From assembly GCA_024291935.2 (NCBI GenBank), contig CM044321.1, forward strand, positions 66,458,985 through 66,522,984: a stretch of 64,000 nucleotides of DNA. Reading direction: 5' to 3'. This DNA is from Okapia johnstoni (Eukaryota; Chordata; Mammalia; Artiodactyla; Giraffidae). The notes beneath the pieces are model-generated. The model had not been told where the DNA came from, did no database searches, and saw only the letters and a list, made by a program, of their open reading frames with translations. Both the position numbers and the translations under genes were made by a program. Shown here piece by piece: positions 1 to 10,558 of this stretch (within the stretch, counting starts at the first letter, position 1; each line of letters starts with the position of its first letter).

Positions 1-1333
1 TTTTCATTCCAATCCCAAAGAAAGGCAATGCCAAAGAATGCTCAAACTACTGCACAATTGCACTCATCTCACACACTAGCAAAGTAATGCTCATAATTCT
101 CCAAGCCAGGCTTCAACAGTATGTGAACCGAGAACTTCCATATGTTCAAGCCGAATTTTGAAAAGGCAGAGGAACCAGAGATCAAATTGCCAACATCTGT
201 TGGATCATCAAAAAAGCAAGAGAGTTCCAGAAAAACATCTACTTCTGCTTTATTGACTATACTAAAGCCTTTGACTATGTGGATCACAACAAACTGTGAA
301 AATTTCTTAAAGTGATGGGAATACCAGACCACCTGACCTGCTTCCTGAGAAATCTGTATGCAGGTCAAAAAGCAACATTGAGAACCAGACCTGGAACAAC
401 GGACTGGTTCCAAATTGGGAAAGGAGTACCACAAGCCTGTATATAGTCATCCTGCTTATTTAACTTCTATGCAGAGTACATCATGCGAAATGCCAGGCTG
501 GATGAAGTAACGGCTGGAATCAAGATTTCCAGGAGAAATATCAATAACCTCAGATACTCAGGTGATACCACCCTTATGGCAGAAAGCAAAGAAAAACTAA
601 AGAGCCTCTTGATGAAAGTGAAAGAAGAGAGTGAAAAAGTTGGCTTAAAGCTCAACATTCAGAAAACTAAGATCATGGCATCTGGTCCCATCACTTCATG
701 GCCATTAGATGGGGAAACAATGGAAACAGTGACAGACTTTATTGTCTTTGGCTCCAAAATCACTGCAGATGGTGACTGCAGCCATGAAATTAAAACATGC
801 TGGTTCCTTGGAAGAAAATTAAGGACCAACTTAGATAGTATATTAAAAAACAAAGACATTACTTTGCCGACAAAGGTCCATCTAGTTAAAACTATGGTTT
901 TTCCAGTAGTCATGTATGGATGTGAGAATTGGACTATAAAGGAAGTTGAGCACCAAAGAATTGATGCTTTTGAACTGTGGTGTTGGGGAAGACTCTTGAG
1001 AGTCCTTTGGACTGTAAGGAGATCCAACCAGTCAATCCTAAAGGAAATGAGTCCTGAATATTGATTGGAAGGACTGATGCTGAAGCTGAAACTCCAATCC
1101 TTTGGCCACTTGATGTGAAGAACTGACTCATTGGAAAAGACCCTGATGCTGGGAAAGATTGAAGGCAGGAGGAGAAGGGGACAACAGAAGATGAGATGGT
1201 TGGATGGCATCACAGATTCAATGCACATAATTTTGAGCAATCTCTGGGAGTTGGTGATGAACAGGGAAGCCTGGCACGCTGCAGTCCATGGGGTTGCAAA
1301 GAGTTGGACACGACTAAGACTGAACTTAACTGA
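1..1333 (+). mobile_element. BovB (RTE LINE), 3' part, cut by window start
   Basis: The sequence follows the BovB reverse-transcriptase region from the fingers domain to the 3' terminus and ends in the typical GAACTTAACTGA tail. BovB is a non-LTR retrotransposon that copies itself by target-primed reverse transcription. The coding region is broken by several stops and shifts: a TGA follows DHNKL near 297, the QGCILSP motif reads QACI followed by a stop near 440, and the catalytic YADD reads YSGD near 560. The copy is dead. The true 5' end lies outside the window. Confidence 0.95.
483..1064 (+). pseudogene. BovB reverse-transcriptase fragment (dead)
   Basis: An open stretch of about 193 codons within the first BovB matches the C-terminal half of its reverse transcriptase (palm, thumb and the region with the conserved KAEHRRIDAFELWCW-like block). 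The Mg-binding YADD motif is YSGD, so one catalytic aspartate is lost. It ends at a TGA in place of the serine of the usual SPEYSLEGL block. It has no independent promoter or function that I can see. Confidence 0.85.
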
Positions 1334-2700
1334 TATGTATATTTATCACATTTTCCTTGTCCGCTCATTGGTAGACACAGGTTCTTTTCAAAAGCTTTTT
1401 TAGTTTGAGGTGGTCTCACTTGTTTATTTTTGCTTTTTTGACTTTGTTTTTTCTTTGAAATCCAAAAAATCATTGCCAAGACTGATGTCAAGGAGTTTAT
1501 GTTTTGTTCTAGAACTTTTAATGGTTTCGGGTCTTACTTTCAAGTCTTTAATGCATCCAGTTTCATTCTTTTGCAAAGAGCTGTTCAGTTTTCCCAACAC
1601 AATTTGTTGGAGACTGCTCTTTCTCCACTAAATGTTCTTGTTTCTTTTGTTTTAAATTAAATGACTACATGTGTGTGGGTTTATTTCTGAGCTCTCTATT
1701 CTGTTCCGTTCATCGATGTGTCTGTTTTTATGCCAATATCATGCTATTTTGATTGCTAAAGTTTTGTAATATCACTTAAAGTTAGGGAGTATGATGCCTC
1801 CAGCTTTGTTCTTCTTTCTCAAAATTGCTTTGGTTATTTGGGGGTTTTGTGGTTTTCTATGAATTTTAGGACTGTTTGTTCTTGTTGTTCAGTTGCTAAG
1901 TCATGACCAACTCTTTGTGATCCCTTGGACTTCAGCACGCCAGGCTTCCCTGTCCTTCACTATCTCCCAGAGTTTGCTCAAACTCATGTCCGTTGACTCA
2001 GTGATGCCATCCAACCATCTCATCCTCTGTCACCCCCTTCTCCTCTTGCCTTCAATCTTTCCCAACATCAGGATCTTTTCCAATGAGTCAGCTCTTCACA
2101 TCAGGTGGCCGAAGTATTGGAGCTTCAGCTTTAGCATCAGTCCTTCCAATGAATATTCAGAGTTGATTTCCTCTAGGATAATGACTGGTTTGATCTTGCT
2201 GTCCAAGAGACTCTCAAGAACCTTCTCCAGCACGACAGTTCAAAAGCATCAATTCTACTTCTGTGAAAAATGCCACTGGAATTTTGATAGAGATCACACT
2301 GAATCTCTAGATTGCTTTAGTAGAATGAATATTTAACAATATTAATTCTTCCAAACCATAAGCATGAAATATCTTTCCATTTATTTGTATCTTCTTCAAT
2401 TTTTTCATCAATGTTTTATAGTTTTCAGCACAGGGGGTCTTTCAGCTCATTGATTACATTTATTTCTAGGTATTTTATTCTTTTGATACAATTATAAATG
2501 GATAGTTGTTCAATTGCTGTCACATCCAACTCTAGTTTTCTTAATTTATCTTTCTGATAGTTTGTTATTAGTGTATAGAAATGCAACAAATTTCTGTGTA
2601 TTGATTTTGTATCCTGTCACTTTAATGAATCATTTATTGATTCAAACAAGTTTTTTGGTGGATCACTGATTCTGTTTTTGTAAATTTGCCTACTCATTAA
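1334..2700 (-). mobile_element. L1 LINE 3' region, antisense, split by BovB
   Basis: Reverse-complement L1 from the 3' end back into the C-terminal ORF2 region. Recognisable blocks include the TGATGCCTCCAGCTTTGTTC stretch near 1791 and the ATATCTTTCCATTTATTTGT stretch near 2369. The body is interrupted at 1883-2256 by a BovB end, and the L1 text joins perfectly across it. Many indels; non-coding now. Confidence 0.88.
1883..2256 (-). mobile_element. BovB 3' end inserted in L1
   Basis: About 374 bp of antisense BovB 3' end lies inside the L1. L1 sequence stops at GTTTGTTCT and resumes at ACTTCTGTG. The short flanking TTCT (1879-1882 and 2253-2256) may be the target duplication. The 5' end is truncated, as usual for LINE insertions. 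The codon after the arginine-rich block reads TGA. Confidence 0.88.
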
Positions 2701-2711
2701 AATTTGTTTTA

Positions 2712-3262
2712 ACCTCAAACTTTTGTGGTCATTTGTGGGCATGTGAAGAGTGGTAAAAAATTTGAATCACCTGACTCACATGCCAGCTGAGGTCAAACAA
2801 GGCAATGCTCTGCCTTCTGTTTCAGCTCTCATCCTATATAAACAATGTCCTTTTTGCAGTCTACTTAGTGCCACATTTTTTATATTTGTGGGGTTTTTTT
2901 GTTGGTGAGTCTCTTGTCTAAACTGGCTCCTAAGCATGGTTTGAAGTGCTGTCTATTGTTCCTGAACACAAGAAGACTGTGATGTGCTTATTAGGAAAAA
3001 ATGTGTGTTAGATAAGCTTCATTCGTCATGAGTTACAGTGCTGTTGCCCATGAGTTTAATGTTAATGAGATAAGAGATATTAAATAAAGTGTCTTTACAT
3101 AGGAACACACATAAATCAAGATTATGTGTTGATCAATTGGTGGAAATGTCATAACTAGAGGTTCTCAGGAACACAACCCTATATTTCCCCTAGAAGCAAT
3201 GGTTCAGTATTCACTGATGCAGTGTTCACGGCAACTGTATAAAATGAGATATATCACATTAC
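2712..3262 (+). mobile_element. Tigger-family (pogo-like) DNA transposon relic
   Basis: The stretch resembles the Tigger 5' region and start of its CENP-B-like transposase: ATCACCTGACTCACATGCCA near 2765, a degraded start near 2934 (CCTAAGCATGGTTTGAAG), a helix-turn-helix part near 3020-3060, and the block with AGGAACACACATAAATCAAG near 3101. An in-frame TGA and frame shifts appear early. Internally deleted, non-autonomous. The exact Tigger subfamily is not assigned. Confidence 0.65.
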
Positions 3263-3395
3263 TTTTTGTAATTAAAAGTCTTCAAAATCTGATGTGTATT
3301 TTGCACTTACAACCCGTCTCTTCAGACTGGCCACATTCAAAGGGCTCAGTAGTCCCATATGGTGAGCAGCTACTGTCCTAGACAAAGCAGGTCTA
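3263..3395 (+). mobile_element. hAT-type MER relic (probable)
   Basis: The block with GCCACATTCAAAGGGCTCAG and GAGCAGCTACTGTCCTAGAC resembles a mammalian non-autonomous hAT element (the CACATTTCAAGTGCTCAATAG / GTGGCTAGTGGCTAC type). Degraded; family name uncertain. Confidence 0.4.
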
Positions 3396-3523
3396 CACTA
3401 TGACTCACAGAGAAATTGAGACCATCAGGAAAAGCTCCCCAGTCATGACCACCACACACATCTGCCTCTCCATGGAGCTCTGGACCCCATAACTCTCCAG
3501 GGAAGTTACCCTTCCGTCTGTGC

Positions 3524-3911
3524 CTAAGTACTAGCGAGGAGTACAGGGGGGTTTGAGAACTTGTAACAAAGAGTCCTGAATCTTAGATATTAACTCCTGT
3601 ATCAAATACATGATTTGCAAGTGTTTTACCCCATTTAGTATGTTGCCTTTTTATTTGGTTGATGGTTTCTTTGGCTAAACAAAGGCTTTTTTACTTTGAG
3701 GTGGTCCCACTTGTTTACTTTTGCTTTTTTGCCTTTGCTTTTGCTTTGAACTCGAAAAAATAATTGCCAAGACTGGTGTCAAGGAGCTTATGTCTTGTTC
3801 TAGAACTTTTAATGGATTCAGATCTTACTTTCAAGTCTTTAATGCATTTTGAGTTGACTTAGTACTAGCATGAGTACATGAGGTTTTGAGAACTTGTAAC
3901 AAAGAGACCTG
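3524..3911. repeat. Imperfect 55-bp direct repeat flanking an L1 piece
   Basis: Bases 3524-3579 and 3858-3911 are two copies of the same sequence (both contain AGTACTAGC, GAGTACA and TTTGAGAACTTGTAACAAAG). The space between them is filled by L1 3' sequence. The repeat is several times longer than a normal L1 target-site duplication. Confidence 0.8.
3586..3857 (-). mobile_element. L1 LINE 3' fragment, antisense
   Basis: About 270 bp of antisense L1, from the ATATTAACTCCTGTATC region to GCATTTTGAGTTGA. It overlaps in content with 1400-1560, so these are two separate L1 copies of a similar age class. It sits between the arms of the 55-bp direct repeat. Confidence 0.85.
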
Positions 3912-4339
3912 ATCTCTTTGTTCAGACTTTGATCAGACTTCTCTGAAGAAGGAACGTTGAGCTCAGTCAGGGTTAATACACCAGAGTCTTAAATTCAACT
4001 CACTAAAATGAGACCTTCAAGAGGGTGGGGAGTTTATTTTATCACTGAGTCAGGGGCACCTGAATTAGTGCCTGCAAGCAGTAGGTTTTCAATAAGCATT
4101 TGTGAGTGAGTGGATAAACTATGCAAGAAAAAGGAAAAGCGTAGAAAGAAGAAGAGGAAAAATATTCCAATCTATGAGAAGATCACGTCCAAAGATCCTA
4201 TGGAAGGAGGGAGCATGGTGCATACGAGGGACTTAACTTGAAGGCCATTGTGGAAGGGCAAAGAGAATGAAGGAGAGAGTAGGGTGAGAGGACAAAGAGA
4301 GGGTAGGAACATACTATGAATGCATCACTGGCCACCTTA
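3912..4339. other. Single-copy DNA with a faint L2/MIR tail
   Basis: No gene seen. The only recognisable piece is GCAGTAGGTTTTCAATAAGC near 4079-4098, followed by GTGAGTGAGTGG, which resembles the 3' end of L2/MIR-type repeats. The rest is purine-rich unique sequence. Confidence 0.5.
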
Positions 4340-4620
4340 AAGACTTTTCTCCAACTTAAGAGACATTGATTTTTAAGAGGAGAGGAGGGATAAGAAATGA
4401 TGTGACCAGATTTGGTTTCAGTGTAGAGAATGGTTTGGAAGGCTGGGTATATTTTTGGCATAGAGCCCCATCAAGAAATCAGAGATAATAAAGTAGCTTG
4501 GACTGTGACGGCAACTGAAGGTGGAGGAAAGTGAATGCATTGGGGAAATACTTAAAAAATAGAATCAGTATGACTGAATAAGACAAACGGCAGAGAGAGT
4601 GATCAGGATAATCATTTACC
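4340..4620 (+). repeat. Ancient mammal-wide interspersed repeat, unassigned
   Basis: Blocks such as AAGTAGCTTGGACTGTGACG, GGCAACTGAAGGTGGAGG and GTGAATGCATTGGGGAAATA match the general text of an old mammalian repeat (GGCTTGGACTAGGGTGGTAGCAG type). I do not assign a family name. Confidence 0.4.
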
Positions 4621-5332
4621 ATGACTCCAGAATCACCACGATTCTGCCTTGTGCCAGTGAGATGGATTGTGGGGCTATTCTTCCAGAGAAAAATAACTGA
4701 AAGAATATTTCCTGGGGCTGAATTACAAGAGATTGTTTTTGGACACTTTGGGTTTAAAGTTCTTTTGATAGAGTCAAGTCATATAAAGAAGGTTATGCTA
4801 TGGGTTTAGAATTCAGAGAAACCTGGGGTAGAAATATAAGTTTGAAAGTTATGGTGTAGAATGGTAATTGAGCCCCAGTGTCTGGCACATGGTAGGAATT
4901 TAATAAATATTTTCTGACTTAAAGAATGGCTGAGAATTATTAAGGATGAATTTTATTATGGCATGTTGAATTTGTAGTAATTGGGCTTAGAAATAGATAA
5001 ATGTACCTCTAAGGCTTTATTTTTATAAAAGACTGATACACAAATAATCCAAATAACATTTATCTTCCCCAAATCTATCATATTTTTTATGTTTTGGCTT
5101 ATTTTTAATTATATTTCTTAGCTTTTAATGGTTTAATATCATTGCTTGAGATAAAAGTTACATTGAAGATAGAATCTCATTTATTATATGTCAGTTTATC
5201 TTTCCACATAAAAAAGATAAGAGATCTCAGAAGGAACTTTCCTCCAGTAATAAATTTTTATTTTTATCTCTATTCTTGTGGCCCATGAAATTCTCTGACT
5301 AAAATTAATAAACAGTCTCATTACCCCATGTT
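4621..5332. other. Single-copy AT-rich DNA with L2-like tail
   Basis: No gene seen. At 4871-4925 the text CCCCAGTGTCTGGCACATGG followed by AATTTAATAAATATTTTCTG resembles an L2 3' end. A short open frame at 4621-4809 has no recognisable motif and looks like chance. Confidence 0.5.
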
Positions 5333-6541
5333 CATTTTTTTTTTTACTTTTTAAATTGTGATAAAATATACATAACATAAAATTTACCATTTTAACCACT
5401 ATAAGTGTATAGTTCAGTTGCATTAAATGCATTTGCAATACAAATTAGAGTATATGTGATGCATATACTTGTGATGCAAGTATCACAGCCATCCATCTCC
5501 ATAATTTTTCCATCAAACCAAACTGAAACTCTGCATTCATTAAATAATAACTCCCCGTTTCCCCCTCCCTCCAAACCCTGACAACCATCATACTGCTTTC
5601 TCTCTTTATGAATTTGACTACTCCAGGTCCCTCATATAGGTGAGGTGGTATCAGACAACATTTGTTCTTTTGTGACTGACATTTCACTTAATATAATATC
5701 TTTGAGGTGCATCCACATTGTAGCATGAGTCAGAATTTCCTTCCTTTTTAAGGCTGAATAATATTTTGTTGTATATCTGTACCACACTCTGTTCATTCAT
5801 TCATCTGTTGATAGACACTTGGATTGTTTCCACTGACTGGCTATTGTGAATAATACTGCTATGAATATAGGTATACAAATATCTGATCAGGTTCCTGTTT
5901 TCACCTCTTTGTGGTATATACCCAGAAGGGGAATTGCTGGATTGAATAGCAATTCTACGTTTAATTTTCTGAAGAACCACCATACTCTTTCTTCGCAGTG
6001 GATCTACCACTTTACATCCCCACCAGTGATACATAGGTTTCCAGTTTCTCCACATCTTCCCCACTGCTTGCTATTTTCTGGTTTGGTTTTCTTTTAATAA
6101 TAGCCCTCCTAACAGGTGTGAAGTGATTTATTACCATGGTTTGAACATGCATTTCCCTAATGACTAGTGATGTTGAGCATTTTTAAATATGATTATTTGG
6201 CTATTTGCATATTTTCTTTGGCATTGTGTCTATTCAATTTCTTTGCCCATTTTTAAATTTGTTTGTTTGTTTGTTGGTTGTTGAGTTATAGGAGTTTTTT
6301 TCATATCCTGGGTATTAACGCCTTATCAGATATATATGATTTGCAAATATTTTCTCCCATTCCATGGGTTGCCTTTTCACTCTCCTGATAGTGTCTTTTG
6401 ATATACAAAAGTTTATAATTTTATGAAGTCCAAGTCATCAACTTTTTTCTTTCATGGCCTGTGCTTTTGATGTCATAGCCAAACAATTGTTGCCAAATGT
6501 AATATCAGGAAGCTTTTTCATTATGTTTTTTCTAAGTGTTA
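5333..6541 (-). mobile_element. L1M LINE 3' end, antisense
   Basis: A long antisense L1 3' part: an oligo-T start (the A-tail), then TTACCATTTTAACCACTATA, GGAATTGCTGGATTGAATAG near 5930, and CCTTATCAGATATATATGAT near 6320. The text is typical of an old mammalian L1M subfamily. No usable coding frame remains. Confidence 0.88.
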
Positions 6542-6559
6542 AATAGTTTAGGATGTATC

Positions 6560-7240
6560 TTTTATTTATAGAAATATAATTATGTTATATATCCCATCTG
6601 TTTCTTACTTTGTTCACTCAGTGCTGTAACTTTAAGATCTACCCATGCTCCTAAATGAAAATTGAATCCGTTGCTTCTAGCTGCAGTATGGTCCTCCAGG
6701 GGTGTTCACGCTCACATTTTATCCATCTGCTTCTGATGAAGGACACCAGATTGCCTCCTGCCTCAACACGCTTAGACATACACTCAGCTGGGCTGAGTAC
6801 TATCACTGCCTCACATATGGCTGCCCAGTCTACTCTTTCACCAGAAGGCCAGGATGCTCCTAATCTCACAATCCTAACAACAGTAGGCAACATCCGTCTC
6901 TCTGATTATTGCCTAGTTAATGGACACAACATGATATCTCATTATTTTATTTTCATTTCCTTTATTAATAATGTTAGAGCATCTGTCCATCTGTTTTTTA
7001 CCTCGAAGAGTTTCCTCTTCTGTAAACATTCTCTTCCACATTTTGCCCATTTTTCTATTGGACTATTTTGTTGTTGTAGATATGCAGAAGTTTCTCTGTA
7101 TATTCCAGATGTTAATCCCTTGTCCAAAGTAGACATTAAAATATCATACTTCTTTGTGTCATCAGTGATCCATGGGACCACAGTGTTTTATTTTCACCTT
7201 ATTTTATTTAGCAGATCCATTTTTTAAGTGAATTACTTTG
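6560..7240 (-). mobile_element. Second L1M LINE 3' end, antisense
   Basis: A different, more diverged L1 3' region follows in the same orientation: CACTCAGTGCTGTAACTTTA, CATGATATCTCATTATTTTA near 6930 and CATTTTGCCCATTTTTCTAT near 7040. Content overlaps with the previous element (both contain the T-rich tract before GTTAATCCC/ATTAACGCC), so this is a separate insertion. Confidence 0.75.
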
Positions 7241-8165
7241 CCAACAATAAAGTTTATATTTTTGTGATGCTTGTTCTCCCTCCTTGATGAAATTAGTTGA
7301 TAGAAGTAACGTAGTTAGAAAAGTCTGGCATATGTTAAGCATTCAATGCATATCATTGTTACCATCACTGTATTTAATTCAAATGTGTGTTTCTCATATG
7401 AGATCATCTCATATGATCTAACTAGCATAATTGCCTTAGGATACGTTCAAATGACTGAAAATTGGGTTCCCTGCTTAGAAGATTCTTTACAACTGAGTAC
7501 CTGGGAAGCCCTCTTAGGGATTATTAGGAGGGTTATATATGCCACAGAAATTGTAGCATCTTTGAACTTTTAAGAAAGAATATATACCCTGTGGCATGAT
7601 GTCAGTCTGTCTGTTTCATTGTTTTAGTCTCCTTGATTCTCCATTCTTGTGTTACCTCACGGTGATCTCTTATTTCCTTATTCCAGGTACTAAAGGTCAT
7701 TATCACGTTAAAAAAATTCACAGGCAATGTGATCTGTTCTTCCCTTTAAATTCCCCAAGTAGAGGTTTCAATTCAATTTCTGGAAACACAGCCTTCCGCC
7801 AAGGACTGAAGTGTCTACCAGAAAGGTTGCTTCTTTCATCTCTTTCACATGGACCCTCAGGCCCTTCTGTAGAGCCACTCCTTTGCCTCCAAACAATGAC
7901 TCCCAACTTGTCTTGGTGCCCTTGTTCTTCACCTTCACTATCATGATGAAAACACCTGCAGTTGTGGCAGCGGGTCAGATGGTGTACAAAGGGAATCACA
8001 GACATACTTGTGTTCTCTGCCTAGAGCTTCTGATCACCCTATTGCAGACACAGAGAATAATCGCTTTAATGTCTCTCAAAAATTTACTTCAATCAATTAC
8101 ATGTAAATAAACAAATGAATTGATTGTGATGTCAGGAAGGTATTTTCTTCCTAGATTTCTTTTCT
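7241..8165. other. Single-copy DNA; short palindrome; orphan ORF
   Basis: No known repeat or gene recognised. A perfect 23-bp palindrome with a one-base centre lies at 7394-7416. An antisense open frame of 95 codons (7718-8005) and an overlapping shifted frame have no family I know, so I do not call a gene. Confidence 0.5.
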
Positions 8166-8297
8166 TTTTTAAAAAAATTTTCGGCCACACCATATGGCAT
8201 GTGGTCTCTTAGTTCCCCGACCAGGGATCAAACCTGTCCCCCATGCGTTGGAAAAGGGACCAATCTTAACCACTAGACTGCCAGCGAAGTCTCTCTC
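8166..8297 (-). mobile_element. CHR-2-type tRNA-derived SINE, antisense
   Basis: Reading the minus strand gives ACTTCGCTGGCAGTCTAGTG at the head, a B-box-like GGTTTGATCCC, the GGGGAACTAAGAGACCACAT block, and a short A-rich end. CHR-2 is the cetartiodactyl tRNA-Glu-derived SINE transcribed by RNA polymerase III and mobilised by LINE enzymes. Confidence 0.85.
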
Positions 8298-9107
8298 CCT
8301 AGATTTCTTATATCTACAAATCCTGAGACATTTTGATTAACCATGAGAATAACATCTATAAGGGAGAGAGATGTAGATATAAGGATAGAGTTATAGACCG
8401 ACAACAGACGTTCAAGTGTACATTTTCATTTTGGAGAATGACATCATAGTGAAGTTGAGAGATTTTCTTGCATAAATAATTGAATAGCTTTCATGTAAAC
8501 AGTAATTATTTCCTAATTCTTTTCCAGATTTTTCGTTAATGTCATGTTGCCTAGCAAATTTTTAGTCACAAAGTATTATAAGGAAGATAATTCAATTTTT
8601 ATCACACTGAATACAGTGGAATACCATTCATATCAGCAATTTTCTCCTCAAGGTTGCCTCATGTAGCTACTGTTCCCTTAGAAGTATTTTGCTTAGTGCC
8701 TTTTAATCCAAAAACAGAAACTGCTCTGAACAGCTAAAGAGGGTGTTGGTTCTTTTTAAATGATGTTCATTGTTTTCTTTTTTTCCGATTAGAGAGCTGT
8801 TACCTTATGGATCAAAACATAAAAGAAACAGTTCAGTGTTAGCAGTGAACTTTGTTTTAATGCATTGAGTATGTTTTCATAGTGGTTTTGTAAACTTTGG
8901 CCATCTGTCGCTGAGCTGGAGGACCACATACTTCCTTTGCCAGAGAAGTAAGATGCAATACATTTAATCTCTGTATGTGTAAAACCAATGATTTAAAACA
9001 CTAGAATAATGGATCAAAGTCAAGCTGAAGGAAAAAGGCTAACATTTTAGCAATACTCCTAGCAGCAACTTTGCAAACATCTTCACAGTGTGTGACTTGT
9101 ACCATCT
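8298..9107. other. Single-copy AT-rich DNA
   Basis: Nothing recognisable: no known repeat, no extended open frame, no RNA gene. The text is AT-rich with scattered stops in all frames. Confidence 0.5.
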
Positions 9108-9702
9108 CATCAAGGACTGAATGTTTGTGCCCTCCTCCCCCAAATTTATATGTTGAAGTCCTAACTCCCAACATGATAGTGTTTGCAGAGCGAGCCTTTG
9201 GGAGGTAATTAGGGCAAGATGACGTCATGAGGCTGTGGCTTTCGTGATGGAATTAGTGTCATTGTAAGAAGAGAAAGAGACACCAGACCTCCTACTACAT
9301 GAGGACACGGTAAGAAGGCAGCCAGCTGCAAACCAGGAAGTGGGTCCTCACCAGGAAACAAACAATTGACTGGCACCTGGATTCTGGACTTTCTGGCCTC
9401 CAGAATCCTGTTGTCTAAGCCACCTGATCTATCTGTTGTTCACTGTTCAGTCGCTTAGTGGTGTCTGACTCTCTGTGACACCATGGACTGAAGCACGCCA
9501 GACTTCCCTGTCCTTCACTGTCTCCTGGAGTTCGCTCAAACTCACGTCTGTTGAGTCGGTGATGGAATAGCCGTGGGTGATAAGATTGGATGGAATCAGC
9601 AGTCTTACCTCAACTTCGCTAGCTAAACGCAGTTTTGCTATCTAATCATCTCATCACCTGATCTATAGTATTTTGTTTTAACAGCCTGAGCAGACTAAGA
9701 CA
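9108..9702 (+). mobile_element. MLT1/MST-type ERVL-MaLR solitary LTR, split
   Basis: Text runs from GGACTGAATGTTTGTGCCCT to CAGCCTGAGCAGACTAAGAC, with the usual internal blocks (TATGTTGAAGTCCTAACTCC, GGGAGGTAATTAGGG, a CTGGCACCTGGATTCTGGAC block). It is a solo LTR of the old mammalian MaLR group with no internal genes. A BovB-containing insertion at 9433-9654 divides it. Confidence 0.8.
9433..9654 (-). mobile_element. Chimeric insertion: BovB 3' end plus unknown 88 bp
   Basis: A perfect 12-bp target duplication, CACCTGATCTAT, flanks this insert (9421-9432 and 9655-9666). About 9433-9565 is antisense BovB 3' end. The remaining ~88 bp (9566-9654) is neither BovB nor LTR and I do not recognise it. 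Because the duplication encloses both parts, they appear to have arrived in one event. Confidence 0.85.
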
Positions 9703-10558
9703 TGTGATGGGTGATAACCATGGGGACTGAACAGATTCATTCAGCAATTATTTCTTCAGCTACTTTCTCTCTGCTTTACATATGAAGTCCCACACTGAGA
9801 AGCAAACAAGGCCAAAAGAGTCTCACCAGCTGATTGGAGCCTTTGTAACCTCATGCTGACCTTGGGAGAATATTCTGTGAAGAATACAAAATGTACCTTC
9901 ATCAATTCCGACCTCCTCTTTTATGGCAAATAATCTCAACAGTTAATTCCTCAGACAGAGTTGGCCATACAACTGTACCACCCCACCTCCTGCAACTCAC
10001 ACAAAGTGTCTGCTTTTTAAAATAAGATGCTTTTACCCAAAGGAGTGGCTGAACACTGGGATTTAGGACATCAGGAAACTTCGTAAGTAACAAGCATTTC
10101 TTTCCTTTGCACTCATTTGTGTTCACTGACTGCCTGCTCTGTTTTCAATTAAATACTTGAAGCCTCAGAATCAGGCTCAACTTCTGAGCTCCTCAGGCTC
10201 CTCTCTCATGCTCTGCAAATAGGCCTCTTGCTGAGTCCATCCAGTCTTATCACTCACGACTGTTCTGAAAAGTTATTTCCATGGTTTACAAATTTTCCTG
10301 TTACATCCAGTGAGTAGAATAATACTGATCCCTCTAGAAAAGAGCAAGTTTCCAGAAAGAAAAAGCTCATGCACAGAGCTGGGAGAGGCTTTCTTCATTC
10401 ATCAAAGCTGGGAGGTCAACTGGAGGTGAAGGGTGATTATTCTTCAGTCCTTAGCAAAATCTTTTGGGCTGTTTTTAAGAGCTGCAAGCCATCCCGTTTG
10501 TCTCCCCAGATCTATCCCCTCTACACTGTCATGTGTCCCAGGAGGCTGGGCTCTCTAG
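9703..10558. other. Single-copy DNA
   Basis: No gene or repeat recognised. Small open frames (for example 9902-10126 minus, 10369-10689 plus) lack motifs, start context and supporting structure. Confidence 0.5.

Noticed and set aside
659..1240. Long antisense open frames within BovB (also 16926-17495, 26496-27164, 48017-48646, 58024-58473)
   Set aside because: They recur wherever BovB occurs because its reverse strand is poor in stops. They have no own motif or promoter.
6655..7227. 190-codon open frame, plus strand
   Set aside because: It lies over an antisense L1M 3' end; the codons do not follow any L1 frame. Chance.
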